Notes: generated by a model from the letters alone, not told the origin. DNA of 64,000 bases from Acanthochlamys bracteata (GCA_019914995.1 CM034135.1:808501-872500), one strand, 5' to 3'. Counted from the first letter of the stretch, positions 37,586 to 49,276 are shown. Made by a program: numbers and translations.

Positions 37586-39687
37586 ATGGTAAGTTTCTCT
37601 CTTCGATCTTTACTACGATTTGATGAATCGATGTGTTAAGGTTTTCGTGTTCTCATCACATGCGTGATATTTGATTGTCCAAGTTCGATTGTTGGAATGC
37701 GATGCTTTTCTTATGTTGTGTTTTTCTTATCGATTTGGATCTACGCTAATAATCACTCTGGATCTGTGTTTTCTTTTTTTCCTGAACAGTGCCTACTGAT
37801 TTTCCTAGATGTTTCTTTGAATGCCTGATATCTAGTTCAGTTGACTCTAGCTTGTGTTTTGGAATTCAAAGGAGATTTTGCAAATGTTGTTTTGCTGAGA
37901 AAAGTTAGGTTAACTGGCTGGTCTCAGTAGATGCTTCATTAGTTGTTGGTTCAAGCATGTGTCATTGTTATTTATAGTGTGGATTTGAGTGATCATCCGT
38001 GAGGAGTGAAGATTGGTTCCTGAGTGATTGGTAGAAGATATAAACTGCGCGGTGATCCTCAATAATGTCTTATGATGTCAGTACTTGAGTGTGGGCGCTT
38101 CTGTTGTAGCATTATAAATTAGAATCATGCTTACGTTTAAGGTTTTTTGTTTTTTATAAGATACTTTCAAAGTTTATTCTCCTCTTCGTTTCTTCGACTT
38201 TGTTGCATGATCTTCTTTTCATTGTGCTTAGAAGTAGGATAGATACCCCTTGTTAAAGGAAGTTTGATGGGGAATAGGTTCAGTTAAGTGGAACCATTAT
38301 CTGTAAAGGTTATATGTTGACCTGCTGAAAGCTCACTCACTAGGAAACATGTGCGCACTTATTTTGCTGTGGCGCCTTCCTCATATCAACAAAGTTTTTG
38401 AAGATCAGGCATGAAATTAATATATGTAATGCCTGTGTTATATACCGTTTAAACAAAGGGAGAAATGATGTGTGTTTTATTCTGCAGATGATACCATCAG
38501 AATCTATTTTAAGTTGAATGAAATGTCTTTTTTTTAATTACTACTGCACTACGAGGTGTATATGCTACTTCATTAGTATGTCAAATAGCGAGACTGGTTT
38601 GTTCATCTGCATAGATGGAATCCAGTGTGCATATAGAGCTGTTTTTTGAGCTCAATGATTTGTGTGCAGACTTGGGATTATTTATTTGATCCTGTTCTCT
38701 GATCGATTCTAACTTTCTCTTACATTTCTTTCAACCCTTCTTTATACTTACTCAGATTATTTATTTGACAGAGTGGACAAGAGCCGGAGGATTCTAAGCA
38801 GAGCACAGCCGACATGACTGCATTTGTGAGTAATCTCTCTCTTAATTGCAACTTAAAAGTGTCTATGGCATGGGATGATATGGCGTTCTTCACATGTGCC
38901 ATAATTTCTCTAATAACATATGACAAAAAGCAGACAAAACAGTGGCTTTAGGAGTGCAGATTGCATATATTATTATCAAGTCTATGTTTTGGTTGCATTT
39001 GTTTTTACCGAATTGTGTTCCTCTTTTGTGTTGCCTATATGGAAACTTTCTGTTCAGAGATTTGAGTGCTTTTATCTTTTTGCTTTTGTCAGGTTCAAAA
39101 TCTCCTTGTACAAATGGTGAGGCCACTTCCTGAACCAATAACCTTAATGTTTAATCTTCATGTATGTGGTGATTATATACCTATGTACTCAATCTTGACT
39201 TATGGTGCTTGCAGCAAGAGAGGTTCCAGACTATGTCTGAATCGATTGTTTCAAAAAATATCCTTTCTCTTTATTGGTTTAGGTTCTATTAATGTGTGGG
39301 AGTTTGCGACATTTGTATTGAATGGACATGATTCTATAAGGCAGAGTCGCCACTCTTTTTGCTTAATGCAGATACTTCTTGTGACACTGGTAGTCAATTT
39401 GCATGACATTCGATGAGATTATTTATTCCTATGAAAGTGTCATGTTCTGTTTCTTATTTCCGTTTATTTCCTGTCCTACCAAGGCGTCTTCGCTCCTGCT
39501 TTGATTGCTTTGAGAAAATCATTTCTGTATTAGTGTACTAGAGAATTTTCTCCTTGACTCCTCTGCACTAGATGAAATGGGAAGCAGGATTGATGAGTTA
39601 GAACATAGCATCAACAACCTTAGAGGAGAGATGGGGATGGACACCGCTGAACAGAAGACTGAGGAAGCAAAGCCCGAGTCTTCATAA
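37586..39687 (+). CDS. HSBP: Heat shock factor binding protein HSBP, 80 aa, with a U12-type intron
   Basis: Small coiled-coil protein that binds the trimerisation domain of heat-shock factors and damps the heat-shock response. Five coding exons: 37586-37588 (the ATG alone), 38772-38825 (SGQEPEDSKQSTADMTAF), 39093-39116 (VQNLLVQM), 39215-39257 (QERFQTMSESIVSK) and 39569-39687 (IDEMGSRIDELEHSINNL ... PESS), total 243 nt. The heptad hydrophobics (FVQNLLVQM, I-x3-M-x2-RI-x2-LE) match the family and the length is normal. The intron 39258-39568 is AT-AC: it starts ATATCCTTT, has TCCTTGACTC near its end, and ends AC. Only this splicing gives S-K-I-D-E-M-G, the conserved sequence. The other introns are GT-AG. 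Confidence 0.95.
39258..39568 (+). other. U12-type AT-AC intron in HSBP
   Basis: 5' end ATATCCTTT matches the minor-spliceosome donor consensus. TCCTTGACTC at 39551-39560 matches the U12 branch site, with the branch A at 39557, eleven bases before the AC end at 39568. No GT or AG boundary nearby restores the reading frame. Confidence 0.93.
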
Positions 39688-41338
39688 ATGATCATTGTGC
39701 ATCCTGTGATTGTGGTTTATCTCTGAAAATGTTGATCAACTTTTACTTATGTCTGATTCTGAGGATTCTATGCGGTTGAAGTTGGTATTTGATTTGTTGG
39801 ATAATGAAACTAGCTTGCCGTGGAGATGTTCAGGATCCTCATTTAGTTTTCGTACTTAAGCCTTAGCTTTCGAATTTCATTTTCTTAGACAATGTTGTAC
39901 TGCTGTTCTGGACTCTGCAACATCTTTCCTTCAGTGTTACTCCTTCAGATCGCTGTCTGGAAACTTTATTCTCATTTTGAAATCCAGCGTCATCCATTTG
40001 GTTTTTTACAATTACTTTAACTATAGGCAACAGTAATGTGTTACAATTACTTTAACTAAACTTGGTTTTTTACATAAACAAGTTGTTGAGCACACATGAA
40101 CTCTTATTAAACAAACCATTCATTCCTTCATGTATGTCCGCAAGGTCCCAAGAACATTACTCTTTTAATTGGGTCCTCTATATGAAATCCTTAATTTCAG
40201 TACTCTATCAAATGCAAACAGCTTGGAAATCATTAAGTGGAACAGAAAGATTAATCATGGTTACTCCTGCTTTTAGAACAACATCTGCAGCAGAAGCACT
40301 TCTTCTTGTTATTAAGAGCGTGATTCAAAATTTCAAAACTGAAGTTTCTTCCGTAAGAATTAAAATTTTGAACATTTCACATGTATCAATTGCAAAATCA
40401 ATACAGAACTACTATTTAAAGATAATATACTATACTTTCAACCCAATTTATTCTAAAAATAAAAATTGCGATTCACTTTTAACCCACTTAATAAAATAAT
40501 TGAATCAAAAAAATTAAACTCTACTTGCAATATATTTCTTAAGAAATTTATTTCTCACTTTTTACTTTTATAAAATTTATTTACGTGCATTTGAAACACA
40601 CGTTAAATGTCAAACCACTGATCGACATGGATCTCTACACCTGATATGATCTTAATGAATTGGCTACTGCAACAGTACTTGAAGCTGCAAAATTTATACT
40701 CCAGATGAATAAGTAAGTTTTTGGATCCATCTAGATATACCAATACAGATTTATCGGCTTAACTAAATCTTTACGTCAAAGATTAGTTTATTTAGAATGG
40801 AAATTACTACTGAATATATGGACAAGGATGCTGTATATATGTATACTGTATGGTCTGAGATAGGTGTAAAATGAAACTTAGGACATATTTCAAATACCCG
40901 TAATTGAGTTTCCTGAAAGTAAAAATTAAAATTAGAATTTTTTGAAAATAAATAGAAGTGAAGTTTAGTGTTTGTGTTTTAATAGTTTTTAAAAATATGT
41001 TGAAAATTAAAAAATATAATTGTATTGGAAAGTGTGTAAATAAAAAAATTAGAATTGGAGTTCCGCATGTGGAAGTAAAGTTCTGAATTTCTTGTGTAAT
41101 TGAAATATATGAACTATTCAAAACTAAAAATTTGATAGGAGAAAGTAAAGTTACAGTCGTTTGAAAGAGGAACTATTATGTAAAATTATACTTCTCGTAG
41201 ATCAGTATCACAAATACATTCTTTTTTTCTTGGGCCTAATTAAAGCCCATGTAAATAACGCCCCGACCTTCTGTGTCCAGTCCATACTAAGATATCCAGT
41301 TTCTTATTGGTGGACCGATTATGCAAAATATTAGCCGT
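39688..41338. other. Intergenic region HSBP to AlaX relic
   Basis: 3' flank of HSBP, then AT-rich DNA. A MITE-like AT-rich segment may lie at about 40870-41165, with CATATTTCAAATAC at one end and the inverse CTTTCAAACGAC at the other. The open stretch at 40062-40499 has no recognisable domain and AT-driven composition. Confidence 0.45.
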
Positions 41339-41346
41339 CTATATAA
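41339..41346 (+). promoter_or_regulatory. TATA box of the AlaX-like relic
   Basis: CTATATAAG, about 110 bp before the ATG at 41455, with a CCAAT-type ATTGG near 41306. The promoter core thus still looks normal although the gene body is broken. Confidence 0.5.
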
Positions 41347-41860
41347 GTTCCTTCAAAGTTTTTGGCGGTTAACAATGTTTGCCCTTTCCAAAAAATTTTC
41401 GGGAAAGATTGTTTCCAAAGAAACACTGATTCCGTTGTCGGCCGGCGGGAAACAATGGCGGAGTTGTTGTTGAGCCCCCGAACTTGATTACATAGACGGC
41501 ATGTGGATTCTGCAATCTCAGGCTCGATTCATCACTCTGATTTGAGGTCCTTCTCGTAATCTTCTTTTTCAATGTTTCGTTCTTTAGATACTTTAACTTA
41601 ATAATTTTGATTTGTGTATTTTGATTCAATGGATTTCAATCTATGTTGTTGTTTACTTAAATTTTGAGATCTGATTTTTGGAATTCTGGTCGTTGTAATC
41701 TATGTTTGATTGCTAATTCATATCGATGTATCTCTCTGAAATTTTTTTGTCCAAATAGCGGCGATTTTGATTCGATGATTTCATCATATGTTTTGATACT
41801 TTATCGATCGGTCTCAATATTTGTATAGTTATATATTATTGCGTTCTTGTTCTTCTCGTC

Positions 41861-42065
41861 GTCGTTGTGTTGTTGTTGTTGCAATGTGAAATACGAGATC
41901 TCAATATTTTAAACTTCGACGATCGATGAAACACAAGGGGAAGATGTTCAGCAGTTGTTGTCGTTGTTCGTCTCCGTCATTGTGTTGCTGTTGTCGTTGT
42001 TGTTGCAATCTGAAATCTTAAACCCGATCTAAAACCTTATTATTGCTGAATCACAAGGGGAACGA
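41861..42065. repeat. Diverged tandem duplication in AlaX relic intron
   Basis: Two copies of about 100 bp (about 41861-41950 and 41975-42065). Each begins with a GTTGTTGTTGTTGCAAT-type run followed by TGAAAT and ends with an ACACAAGGGGAA or TCACAAGGGGAA motif. They directly precede the exon with the FHPQG motif. Confidence 0.6.
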
Positions 42066-43425
42066 TGGGTGGCATGTCGTGATAGTGGGCTCTACAATAT
42101 TTCATCCGCAAGGTGTAGGAGGCCAGCCTGCTGACACTGGATTCATCTCAGATGCTACCAGTACTGTCCCCAGATTCATTGTTCAAGACCTTTGGAGGAA
42201 GGAGTGAGATACATATTTGATGTATTTTACTGGATTGTAACAGTGTTTGTAGTCCCATTTCTCGGATACATTTCTTTTTAAAAGATACTTTGTAACTGTA
42301 ACAGGTCTACCGTTCCGGACATTTTGAGGACTCTGAAGATGGACGGAAGTCTGTGTTTGATGAGGCATATAAAGTTACCTTGCATGTCAATCAGAAAGAT
42401 GTAATCTCATTCTAGGTTACAGATCATTGGTCACTTGGCAATTGCGGAATGGCTAAATGGAAAGTACTGCCTGCCCGGTAGATTGCAAATCTGTTTTGCA
42501 TCTTGGATTTTAGTTAGCGTTAGTTAATTAGCTGTTTGCACTAATTTAAACTATTATGTATCATGTTTTCTGTATTTTGATGGCTCGTGCTGAACTTTTT
42601 TGTTACCATCATTGATGATCTGATCCTAGCTTTTCTTATCTCTTTACTGCAGGCTTCATTGTGTAGGGCATTTACTAGATGTTTGCATGAGAAAAGTTGT
42701 CTCAGTGCATCAAGAGCCTAGGAAAAGTTACCACTTCCCTCATGGCAATAGATGCATTGCCCGGCTCTAGATGAAGTTTGGTTGATGTCCATTGATGAAC
42801 AATCTTTCTCACTCCCCAGCAATGAATAGATATCATCTTAGACCTTTTACTTGCTTGCTTCTTATTGGAGATTGCCTCTCATGTTCTCTTAGAAACTGTC
42901 ACTTCAACAGAGCAAAATTCTCTCCGTTTGCATTAATATGTAGACTTCTGTACCCTTTGTAAAGGTTTATGCTAAACCATAAAGAGCGATTTTGCAATAT
43001 TTCTTATTTTGTCTCTCCTTTCATCAGTTCACATGAAAGTTTATAACTTTCAGGTTTGAGCTGCAGTTTTGCCGTATGGGAAGCTTCTGAATGGTGCAGT
43101 GGTAATATATCCACCTACATTCGGAAGGTCTAAAAGCTTGTACCAGAAAGCTTAAATCTTGTGTTATTAACTTTTTATTGCTGAATAAAACCATTAGTTA
43201 GTTATGAAATAAGTTTTATCGAATATTTTAAGTAGTTAACAGAAGAATTGTACATGTCATTGCATCAGTATTTGCTTGTGACACATTTTTGCTATCATAA
43301 TCATGGTGCCTGTCTCTAAAAGCGTTTGGGAACTTGCTGGTCTCGGAATTTGCCATTTTTTTGTAACTCATTTTAAATAGTCATTTGGTGTCTTCGGTGT
43401 TGTCTCAATCAGGGAAGCACACCAG

Positions 43426-43471
43426 GGATAGTGATGTTGGCAGACAACGGATAGTGAAGTTGGCAGACAAC
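43426..43471 (+). repeat. 23-bp perfect-register tandem duplication
   Basis: Copies at 43426-43448 and 43449-43471 differ by one base and both run GGATAGTG(A/T)-GTTGGCAGACAAC. The length is not a multiple of three, so it shifts the frame of the AlaX relic exon just before the CPCGGTH motif. Confidence 0.93.
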
Positions 43472-43540
43472 TTTGGTTGTCCATGTGGAGGAACTCACGC
43501 ACGAACTCATGCATCCGGCTTTGGAGATATCAGGAACTTG

Positions 43541-46416
43541 AAGGTATCAATAAATATATCTTTCTCAAGATGCTTTGTTCATGATAGATGCTTCTGTCTA
43601 GTTGGGTTGTAAGTAAATAGCAGATTGCTTACTTTCTGAAGTTCTATCAATTGCTACAGTGTAATATGGTGATGTTTGGATTGTTGCATATTTTGCATGA
43701 ATCAAGGAATTCATATCTGCATTTGTCTTTTGTATACTCTTTATCATCTTCAATATGATCATGCCATTTGGCAATAAAGCTTGTATTGAAATAGCCTCAT
43801 GTATATGCTTGGTCTGATTGATCATACTATAGATATAACATATGTTAGCAAGATCTCACAGCAATTTTGAAAGATGATGTATTGAATTTAATGGTAGGTA
43901 CTACATAATATTTCAGAAACAACTTTATACACCCGTAGATGTTGCTGACGAGCTGCAGTTGAGCACGAATCATACAGATGCTGACCAATAGGTACGTGGG
44001 ATATTCAAACCAGTAATAATTAGCAATTATCCTTTGAAAGATGAGGCCTCTTGAGTGCTGATTTCAGAACCTTATCTTTTCTTTTGAAGTTTAAAATTAC
44101 TGACTCCATTAACTTCTTTTGTGATGCTGGTAGCTGGAAACTCTGACAGTTACATGAATGTTCAAGTGTTGGTGTTACTTGCTAACCAATAGTATTCTCC
44201 GTTGCAAAAGCAATTGAGTTGCAGAAAGGGAGAAAACGGAAGCTAGCTATGGTAATCTGGCACTGAGCAATGAGTGGATGGTGACAGCTGTGGCTAATGC
44301 TCCAAAATTGCACGTACAACTTACCCCATTCATTGGCTTCCACTTAGGCCGCCAGTTGCAATCATGTCTTACTTCCTGATCGACTCAAGGTGGTATTGCT
44401 CACTTTTCTTCCTTGTTCTTTTGTGATTGCATCATGCATGCTAACAAATACATTTTAAGATGAGATTAGTTGACCTAAGAATGCTTTCAATATTTCTTGA
44501 GCATCTTTATGTTAGCTCATTCACAAGCAACCCTCTCCTTACCAAGGATATTATCTGTCAGAACTACTAACTTAGGATTTTTCTAATTAGTTTCAGTTGT
44601 CTGTGTTACTTCCAAGTAGTGGATAGTGTTATAGCATCAACTCTGCGTTGTGTATAGCGTTTGAGCTTTTCATTTTAAAAAAAAAAGTAGATCTATGAGG
44701 GACTAGTACCAACTGTCTCGATTAACTTCCCAGCCTTCACTTATAATCTAGACGGGTTTAACCGTACAATGACATGAAAATTGAACAGTCAAAAGTTCAG
44801 TGTTCGATATGCCAAAAATCGAAGTGTTTGTATGGGTACTCATGAAAGCAGCAAGTGATTGGAACCGAATCCCAGGAGGATTGGAATTACACATTTTATT
44901 AAACGAATGAGGGGGTGAGTTGCGCCAGGCCACTCTGACGTACCAGATCTTCAGTATACCTTATATATTTATTATGTGAACGGTGACTTGTGAGTCCTAC
45001 CATGGTTTCCGTCCACCCTACTCAGGTATTGAGCCTCTGGCAAGTATTCAATGGAGTATACAGAAGGTCCATTTTGTTTAGAAAATATTAGTAATTGAAG
45101 AAAGACACTCTCACAAAGTTAATTATAAGTATGCTAGTACCGGTACTATAATGCTAGAAAAGGAAGAGAGGAGTTGACTCGAAAATTCTTACTGAATCCA
45201 GGAGTGCTTGATTATAAAATCATATTTCCGGCATTTTTGGGTTGCTAAAAAAGTAAAACTATTAAAAAAATTAAAAAATATTTTTATGAATTAATTTTAA
45301 AGTTATATTAGAAAAGTATATTATTGTATAATATTTATAATATATTTTCAACTTAAAAATTATTATAATGCCGAAGATGTTTTTCTTTGACCAAAAGCAT
45401 CTAGAAATAATCCCCAACAACTCTTTAGATAAAAAAAGAAGTAAAAATAGAATGCCTTTGCAGTTTGCGCATATGTTCCAATTTGTACTAGATAGAGTTC
45501 CTGATATATTTTCGATCGATCCTGCACTTGAGGTCCCTGCACTCCTCACTATGGCCAACTAAACAGGTGAACGTACTTTGATGCTAGCAAATCTTTCTTG
45601 CCTTTTTTTTTTTTTTTGTCCTTATCAATCGTAATTTATGAAATAGTTATAGTATTATACATATAAAACTTTTATTTTTCAGAAGCTCTATGTGAGCCAT
45701 TTTAAGCATATCGATCTAACAAGTGCTATTTGGCACATGTCCTACTGGAGTAGAACACTATGGTTCGCAGCAGTCAATGTCTTTTACCGTAGTATTGTAG
45801 AATGAGCACCATTTACCACTATTAGGAGTTAGGGATGTAGTGGGGTTACTTAAAATAAAATATTTTTAGTAAAAAAGAAGTTTTAGTAAAATGTTTTAAA
45901 ATAAATTTATTAATAAAAAATAATAAATATAATAATATTATTATTAATTTTAAATTTTATTTATATCTTCAATTTTTATACTGTATATTTTCAAAAAACA
46001 AACAAAATAAAATAAGTTATCTTAGCCAATACGAAACATGCCCTTGAAGCAGAAGCGCCGACAACGGCAGTGCAGATCCATTGCCTGAAAAGTAGCTTTT
46101 TGCATTGAGAAAAAAGATATGCTTTTCATAAGCAGCTCTTCTGATTACAAAAACATTGTGTTTAAAAGCTCCACTTAGGAGATTTCGGAAATACTTTTTT
46201 TTAAAAATATTTTTAAATAAAAATATTTGTTAAAATTTAAAAAACAAAATTTTATTTTTAACTAAAAAATAATAAATATAAGTAATATTTATTTAAAATT
46301 TTAAATCCTTTATAAAAACTTTTAAATAAAAAATTAGATAAAAAAATCTCTGCTAAAATTCTAAATAAGCTCTTAACCCGAGACAGTAAAAGAGAAAACC
46401 CTGACTTGTTGTCTCT
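43541..46416. other. Intergenic region AlaX relic to hAT element
   Basis: The expected last AlaX exon (after IRNLK) was not found. A possible exon-like piece, 43918-43991, reads KQLYTPVDVADELQLSTN with a TAG stop, but it does not match AlaX. From about 45840 to 46380 the DNA is AT-rich with MITE-like blocks. The two overlapping open stretches near 45271-45562 are on opposite strands and have no known domain. Confidence 0.45.
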
Positions 46417-46424
46417 TCTCACCC
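46417..46424. repeat. Left target-site duplication of hAT element
   Basis: TCTCACCC, sharing CTCACC in register with the right flank ACTCACCT at 49277-49284. Eight bases is the hAT target-site length. Confidence 0.7.
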
Positions 46425-46682
46425 AGAGATGCAAAAAGCAAAGTGAGTAGGACCAGCGGCTTACAATGTGCATTATATATATTTATTTTTAAAATAATAA
46501 ATTTAAATAATATTTAAAAATATTATTAAATATAAAAAATTGAAAATAAATTTAAAAATTATTACTAAATATAAAAAACTTAAAAAATAACTTTAAAAAT
46601 TATTATTAAATATAAAAAAATTATTATAATTTGTAATATGTATATAATTATACATTTGAACTTGTACTTGGAATATTTTCAT

Positions 46683-48824
46683 TTAAATATAATTCAGAAA
46701 ATTGTTCAGTCGGTCTTCATTGTGAGTTGTATGCTGCATTTTTTTGACTGTAAGTTCCCAGTCTTTCAAGCAAGTTAACACTTCAACCATCTCACTAGTA
46801 AGTTGTGTTCTGCGTTCTTCAATTATCCTTCCGGCTGTACTAAATGCCGATTCTGAAGACACAGTTGAAACAGAAATAGTCAAAACATCACGTGCTAGTT
46901 GAGAGAGTACTGGATATCTTATTGAATATGTCTTCCACCAGTTCAAAATATTAAAATTTTCTGGGTTTTCATCGTCTTCTACAATGACGGTATCACCTTC
47001 AAAATATTTGTTCAAGTCCGAAGAAGATTGCATGCTGCTTGAAGTTGAAGATGGTGTTGAACTTGAGCCAGGCTTGATGGAGATCAAAGACCAATTGATC
47101 GTTTTTTTCTTCTTACTTTGATGAGTTTGTGCCGGTGCCGCTTGTTGTTGTTGATTTCGCAAATTATCAAACCTAACTTCATAAAGATCATAAACTTCAT
47201 ACAGCTTGTTACGAGCGTTAGTTATTTGCAATTGAATATCGGAAATATCTAAATACATACCAATATATGTAAGAGTATTAGTAAAATATACAAATTTAAA
47301 TTTAGGATCTAACATAAATGCAAAACAATATAAAAGAAGAATATCAGACCAATATTTTTTTAATTTTCTAGTCATTATTGTAACTATAGGTCCAAGTAAT
47401 TCATCTGTTATATGCGAATGTAGCATAGTAGCTATATTAAGAATTGAATGTAAAACTAATGGAGAAGTAGGATAGTAAACACCAGATAATAAAATAGTAG
47501 TATCATAAAAAGTTTTTAAAAATTCTACAAGTTTTTCAGCAATAATCCAATGAATTTCAGTAAATATATTGTTACCCATTCTTGTATTATAAAAAATCAT
47601 AAGCACATTTTTATAATCTAAAGTACTTTTCAACATTAAATAAGTAGAATTCCATCTTACTGGCATATCAAGGTTGAACTTTCGGGGCTTTAGATGTTCT
47701 GCTATGCAATATCTTTTAAATTCAGCTAAACATTGATTTGAACTAGTAATCCAAGAAATAGCAACGCGAATATCATTAATCTGATCACTTACCAGCTGCA
47801 TACCTGATTGTACGATTAAGTTGATAATATGGCAAGCACAACGCTGATGTAATAAAATTCCTCCCATGTATAAGCTTAGCTCCATCTCAAGAAATCGAAT
47901 TGCTTTGGTATTTGCTGAAGCATTATCTAGGGTGATGGAGACGATGCGGTTGCTTATGCCCCATTCTTTAACTACACTTATAATGCGCTCAGAAATATTT
48001 TTAACATCATGTGTGGAATCAATAAGTCTAAAACCAATAATTCTTTTTTGCATAATCTATTGTGAATCTAAATAATGAGCAACAACACTTAAATAATCTT
48101 GTTTAACTCTACCACTCCAAATATCAGATGTTAACGCAATAGAAAAATTTAAAGAAGTTAATTCAGATTTTAATAGAGTGCGCATTTTATTGTAATAAAT
48201 AATAATATCACTTCTAGTAGTTGTTCTACTAATTTTTTGAAATTGTGGACAATATGCTCTTTTAATATGTTCTTCATAAAAAGATGACTCACCAAAATTA
48301 ATAGGTAAATCCATAGCACAAGTCATACGGGTAAGAGATTCTCTAGCTACATTAGAATCATAAGACCAAGTACTTACCGAACCATCCGTGTTGAATTGAA
48401 GTTGAGTTTGTGAAGGTTCCCTTCCGATTTGGTTTTTGGAAGTACATTTTTTACCATGTGCTATTAAATATCGGGTACCTGCACTAGGATTAGCAGTTAA
48501 AAGTTTATTGCAGAACTTACATTTCGCCATTTTTGATTGAGTACCATCACTTAGCACTGTATATTCGGCAGTGAAATAGTTCCAGGCTTCAGAAGTTGGG
48601 ATTTTTGAACGTTTTGTTGTTGTCGATGTCGATCCTGAAGCCGAACTACTTCCAACACTTGGAATTGGAGGAATTTTGTTAGATCTTTGATGAAAACTTC
48701 TTCTTTGTGTTGGAAAAATATCATCTCCTTTCTCCATACGAGCAGCATCTATTTCTTCCAAATTTTGATCATCCATGCCATAATCATCCATATCAAGATT
48801 AATGGCACGAAAATTTGGATCCAT
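46683..48824 (-). pseudogene. hAT transposase (BED zinc finger + hATC), one internal stop
   Basis: DNA transposase of the plant Ac/RICESLEEPER-like class. The frame runs from MDPNFRAINLD at 48824 to a TAA at 46683 (712 coded residues), interrupted only by TAG at 48059-48057, where relatives have an amino acid, probably Trp (LDSQ-x-IMQKRIIGFRLID). Domains in order: acidic and Ser-rich N-terminus; BED zinc finger (CKFCNKLL ... LIAHGKKC, about residues 110-140); catalytic RNase H-like core beginning near SDIWSG and SITLDNASAN; and the C-terminal hATC dimerisation domain (NWWKTYSIRYPVLSQLARDV, then SSESAFSTAGR). The stop falls between the BED/N-terminal part and most of the catalytic core, so the read product would be inactive unless read through. 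Confidence 0.92.
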
Positions 48825-49025
48825 TCAAATAACAACTAAAATCTTGAGAATTGAAGAAATATGAATTTAAAAAATAAAGTAAGAAAAAAATAGTTTTATA
48901 ATTTTGTGTAAGATTGAGTAGAATGAAAATGAGATTTGAAAAAATGTGTGAAAAATGAATGAGAATGATGTATTTATATATGAAAAATTGAATTTAAAAA
49001 AAAAAAAATTTCGTTGCAGCAGCCG

Positions 49026-49049
49026 GCCAACGGTAGTGTTACCGTTGGC
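49026..49049. repeat. Subterminal hairpin of hAT element
   Basis: Perfect 10-bp arms GCCAACGGTA / TACCGTTGGC around a GTGT loop. Confidence 0.9.
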
Positions 49050-49064
49050 TGACTGCCACAACGG

Positions 49065-49084
49065 TCATGCTGACGTCAGCATGA
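49065..49084. repeat. 20-bp perfect palindrome in hAT subterminal region
   Basis: TCATGCTGAC followed directly by its complement GTCAGCATGA. It lies 15 bp from the hairpin at 49026-49049. Confidence 0.93.
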
Positions 49085-49276
49085 TAGAAAAAATTCAAAA
49101 TTTTTTTGACCTGGTCAACGATCAACAGAACAGTGCCGTGCGGGCGGGCCAACAAAGTCGGCCCGTCCTGCCCATTGCACCGGACCGGTCCGGTCCTGTC
49201 ACTGTTCACCGGCCGGGCAAGCCGAATACCGGGCTACAAGGCCGGCCCGTTTAGCCCGGCCCATATTTGCATCTCT

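Larger units (their letters stand above)
41455..43540 (+). pseudogene. AlaX-like alanyl-tRNA editing protein, degenerate
   Basis: Relic of a stand-alone AlaX-type editing enzyme that hydrolyses mischarged alanyl-tRNA. Pieces in order: 41455-41545 (MAELLLSP, then after a frame change ELDYIDGMWILQSQ), about 42080-42187 (STIFHPQGVGGQPADTGFI), 42302-42415 (VYRSGHFEDSEDGRKSVFDE), 42654-42770 (LHCVGHLLDVCMRKV, then YHFPHG), 43053-43101 (AAVLPY, then EASEWCSG in another frame) and 43406-43540 (RIVKLADNFGCPCGGTHA). The metal-binding elements HxxxH-like LHCVGHLLD and CPCGGTH are recognisable. Breaks: an extra C in the run at 41475-41479, a frame change near 43076, a stop directly after the HFPHG exon region, and a 23-bp duplication at 43426-43471. 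Host gene relic; an intact copy may exist elsewhere. Confidence 0.82.
46425..49276 (-). mobile_element. hAT (Ac-like) DNA transposon, 2852 bp
   Basis: Autonomous-type layout. Terminal inverted repeats AGAGATGCAAA lie at 46425 (plus) and at 49276 (minus), flanked by an 8-bp target-site duplication with six matching bases. A single long transposase frame occupies the minus strand. The 5' subterminal region (about 49020-49270) is GC-rich with repeated CCGG/GGCCGG blocks and two perfect palindromes, typical binding ground for hAT transposase. Slight divergence of the duplication and one stop in the transposase suggest an old but not ancient insertion. Confidence 0.9.

Noticed and set aside
40062-40499. 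145-codon plus-strand open frame
   Set aside because: AT-rich, no domain, no splice or promoter context; expected by chance in such DNA.
45271-45562. Overlapping open frames on both strands
   Set aside because: Neither has a recognisable domain, and each is the shadow of the other.
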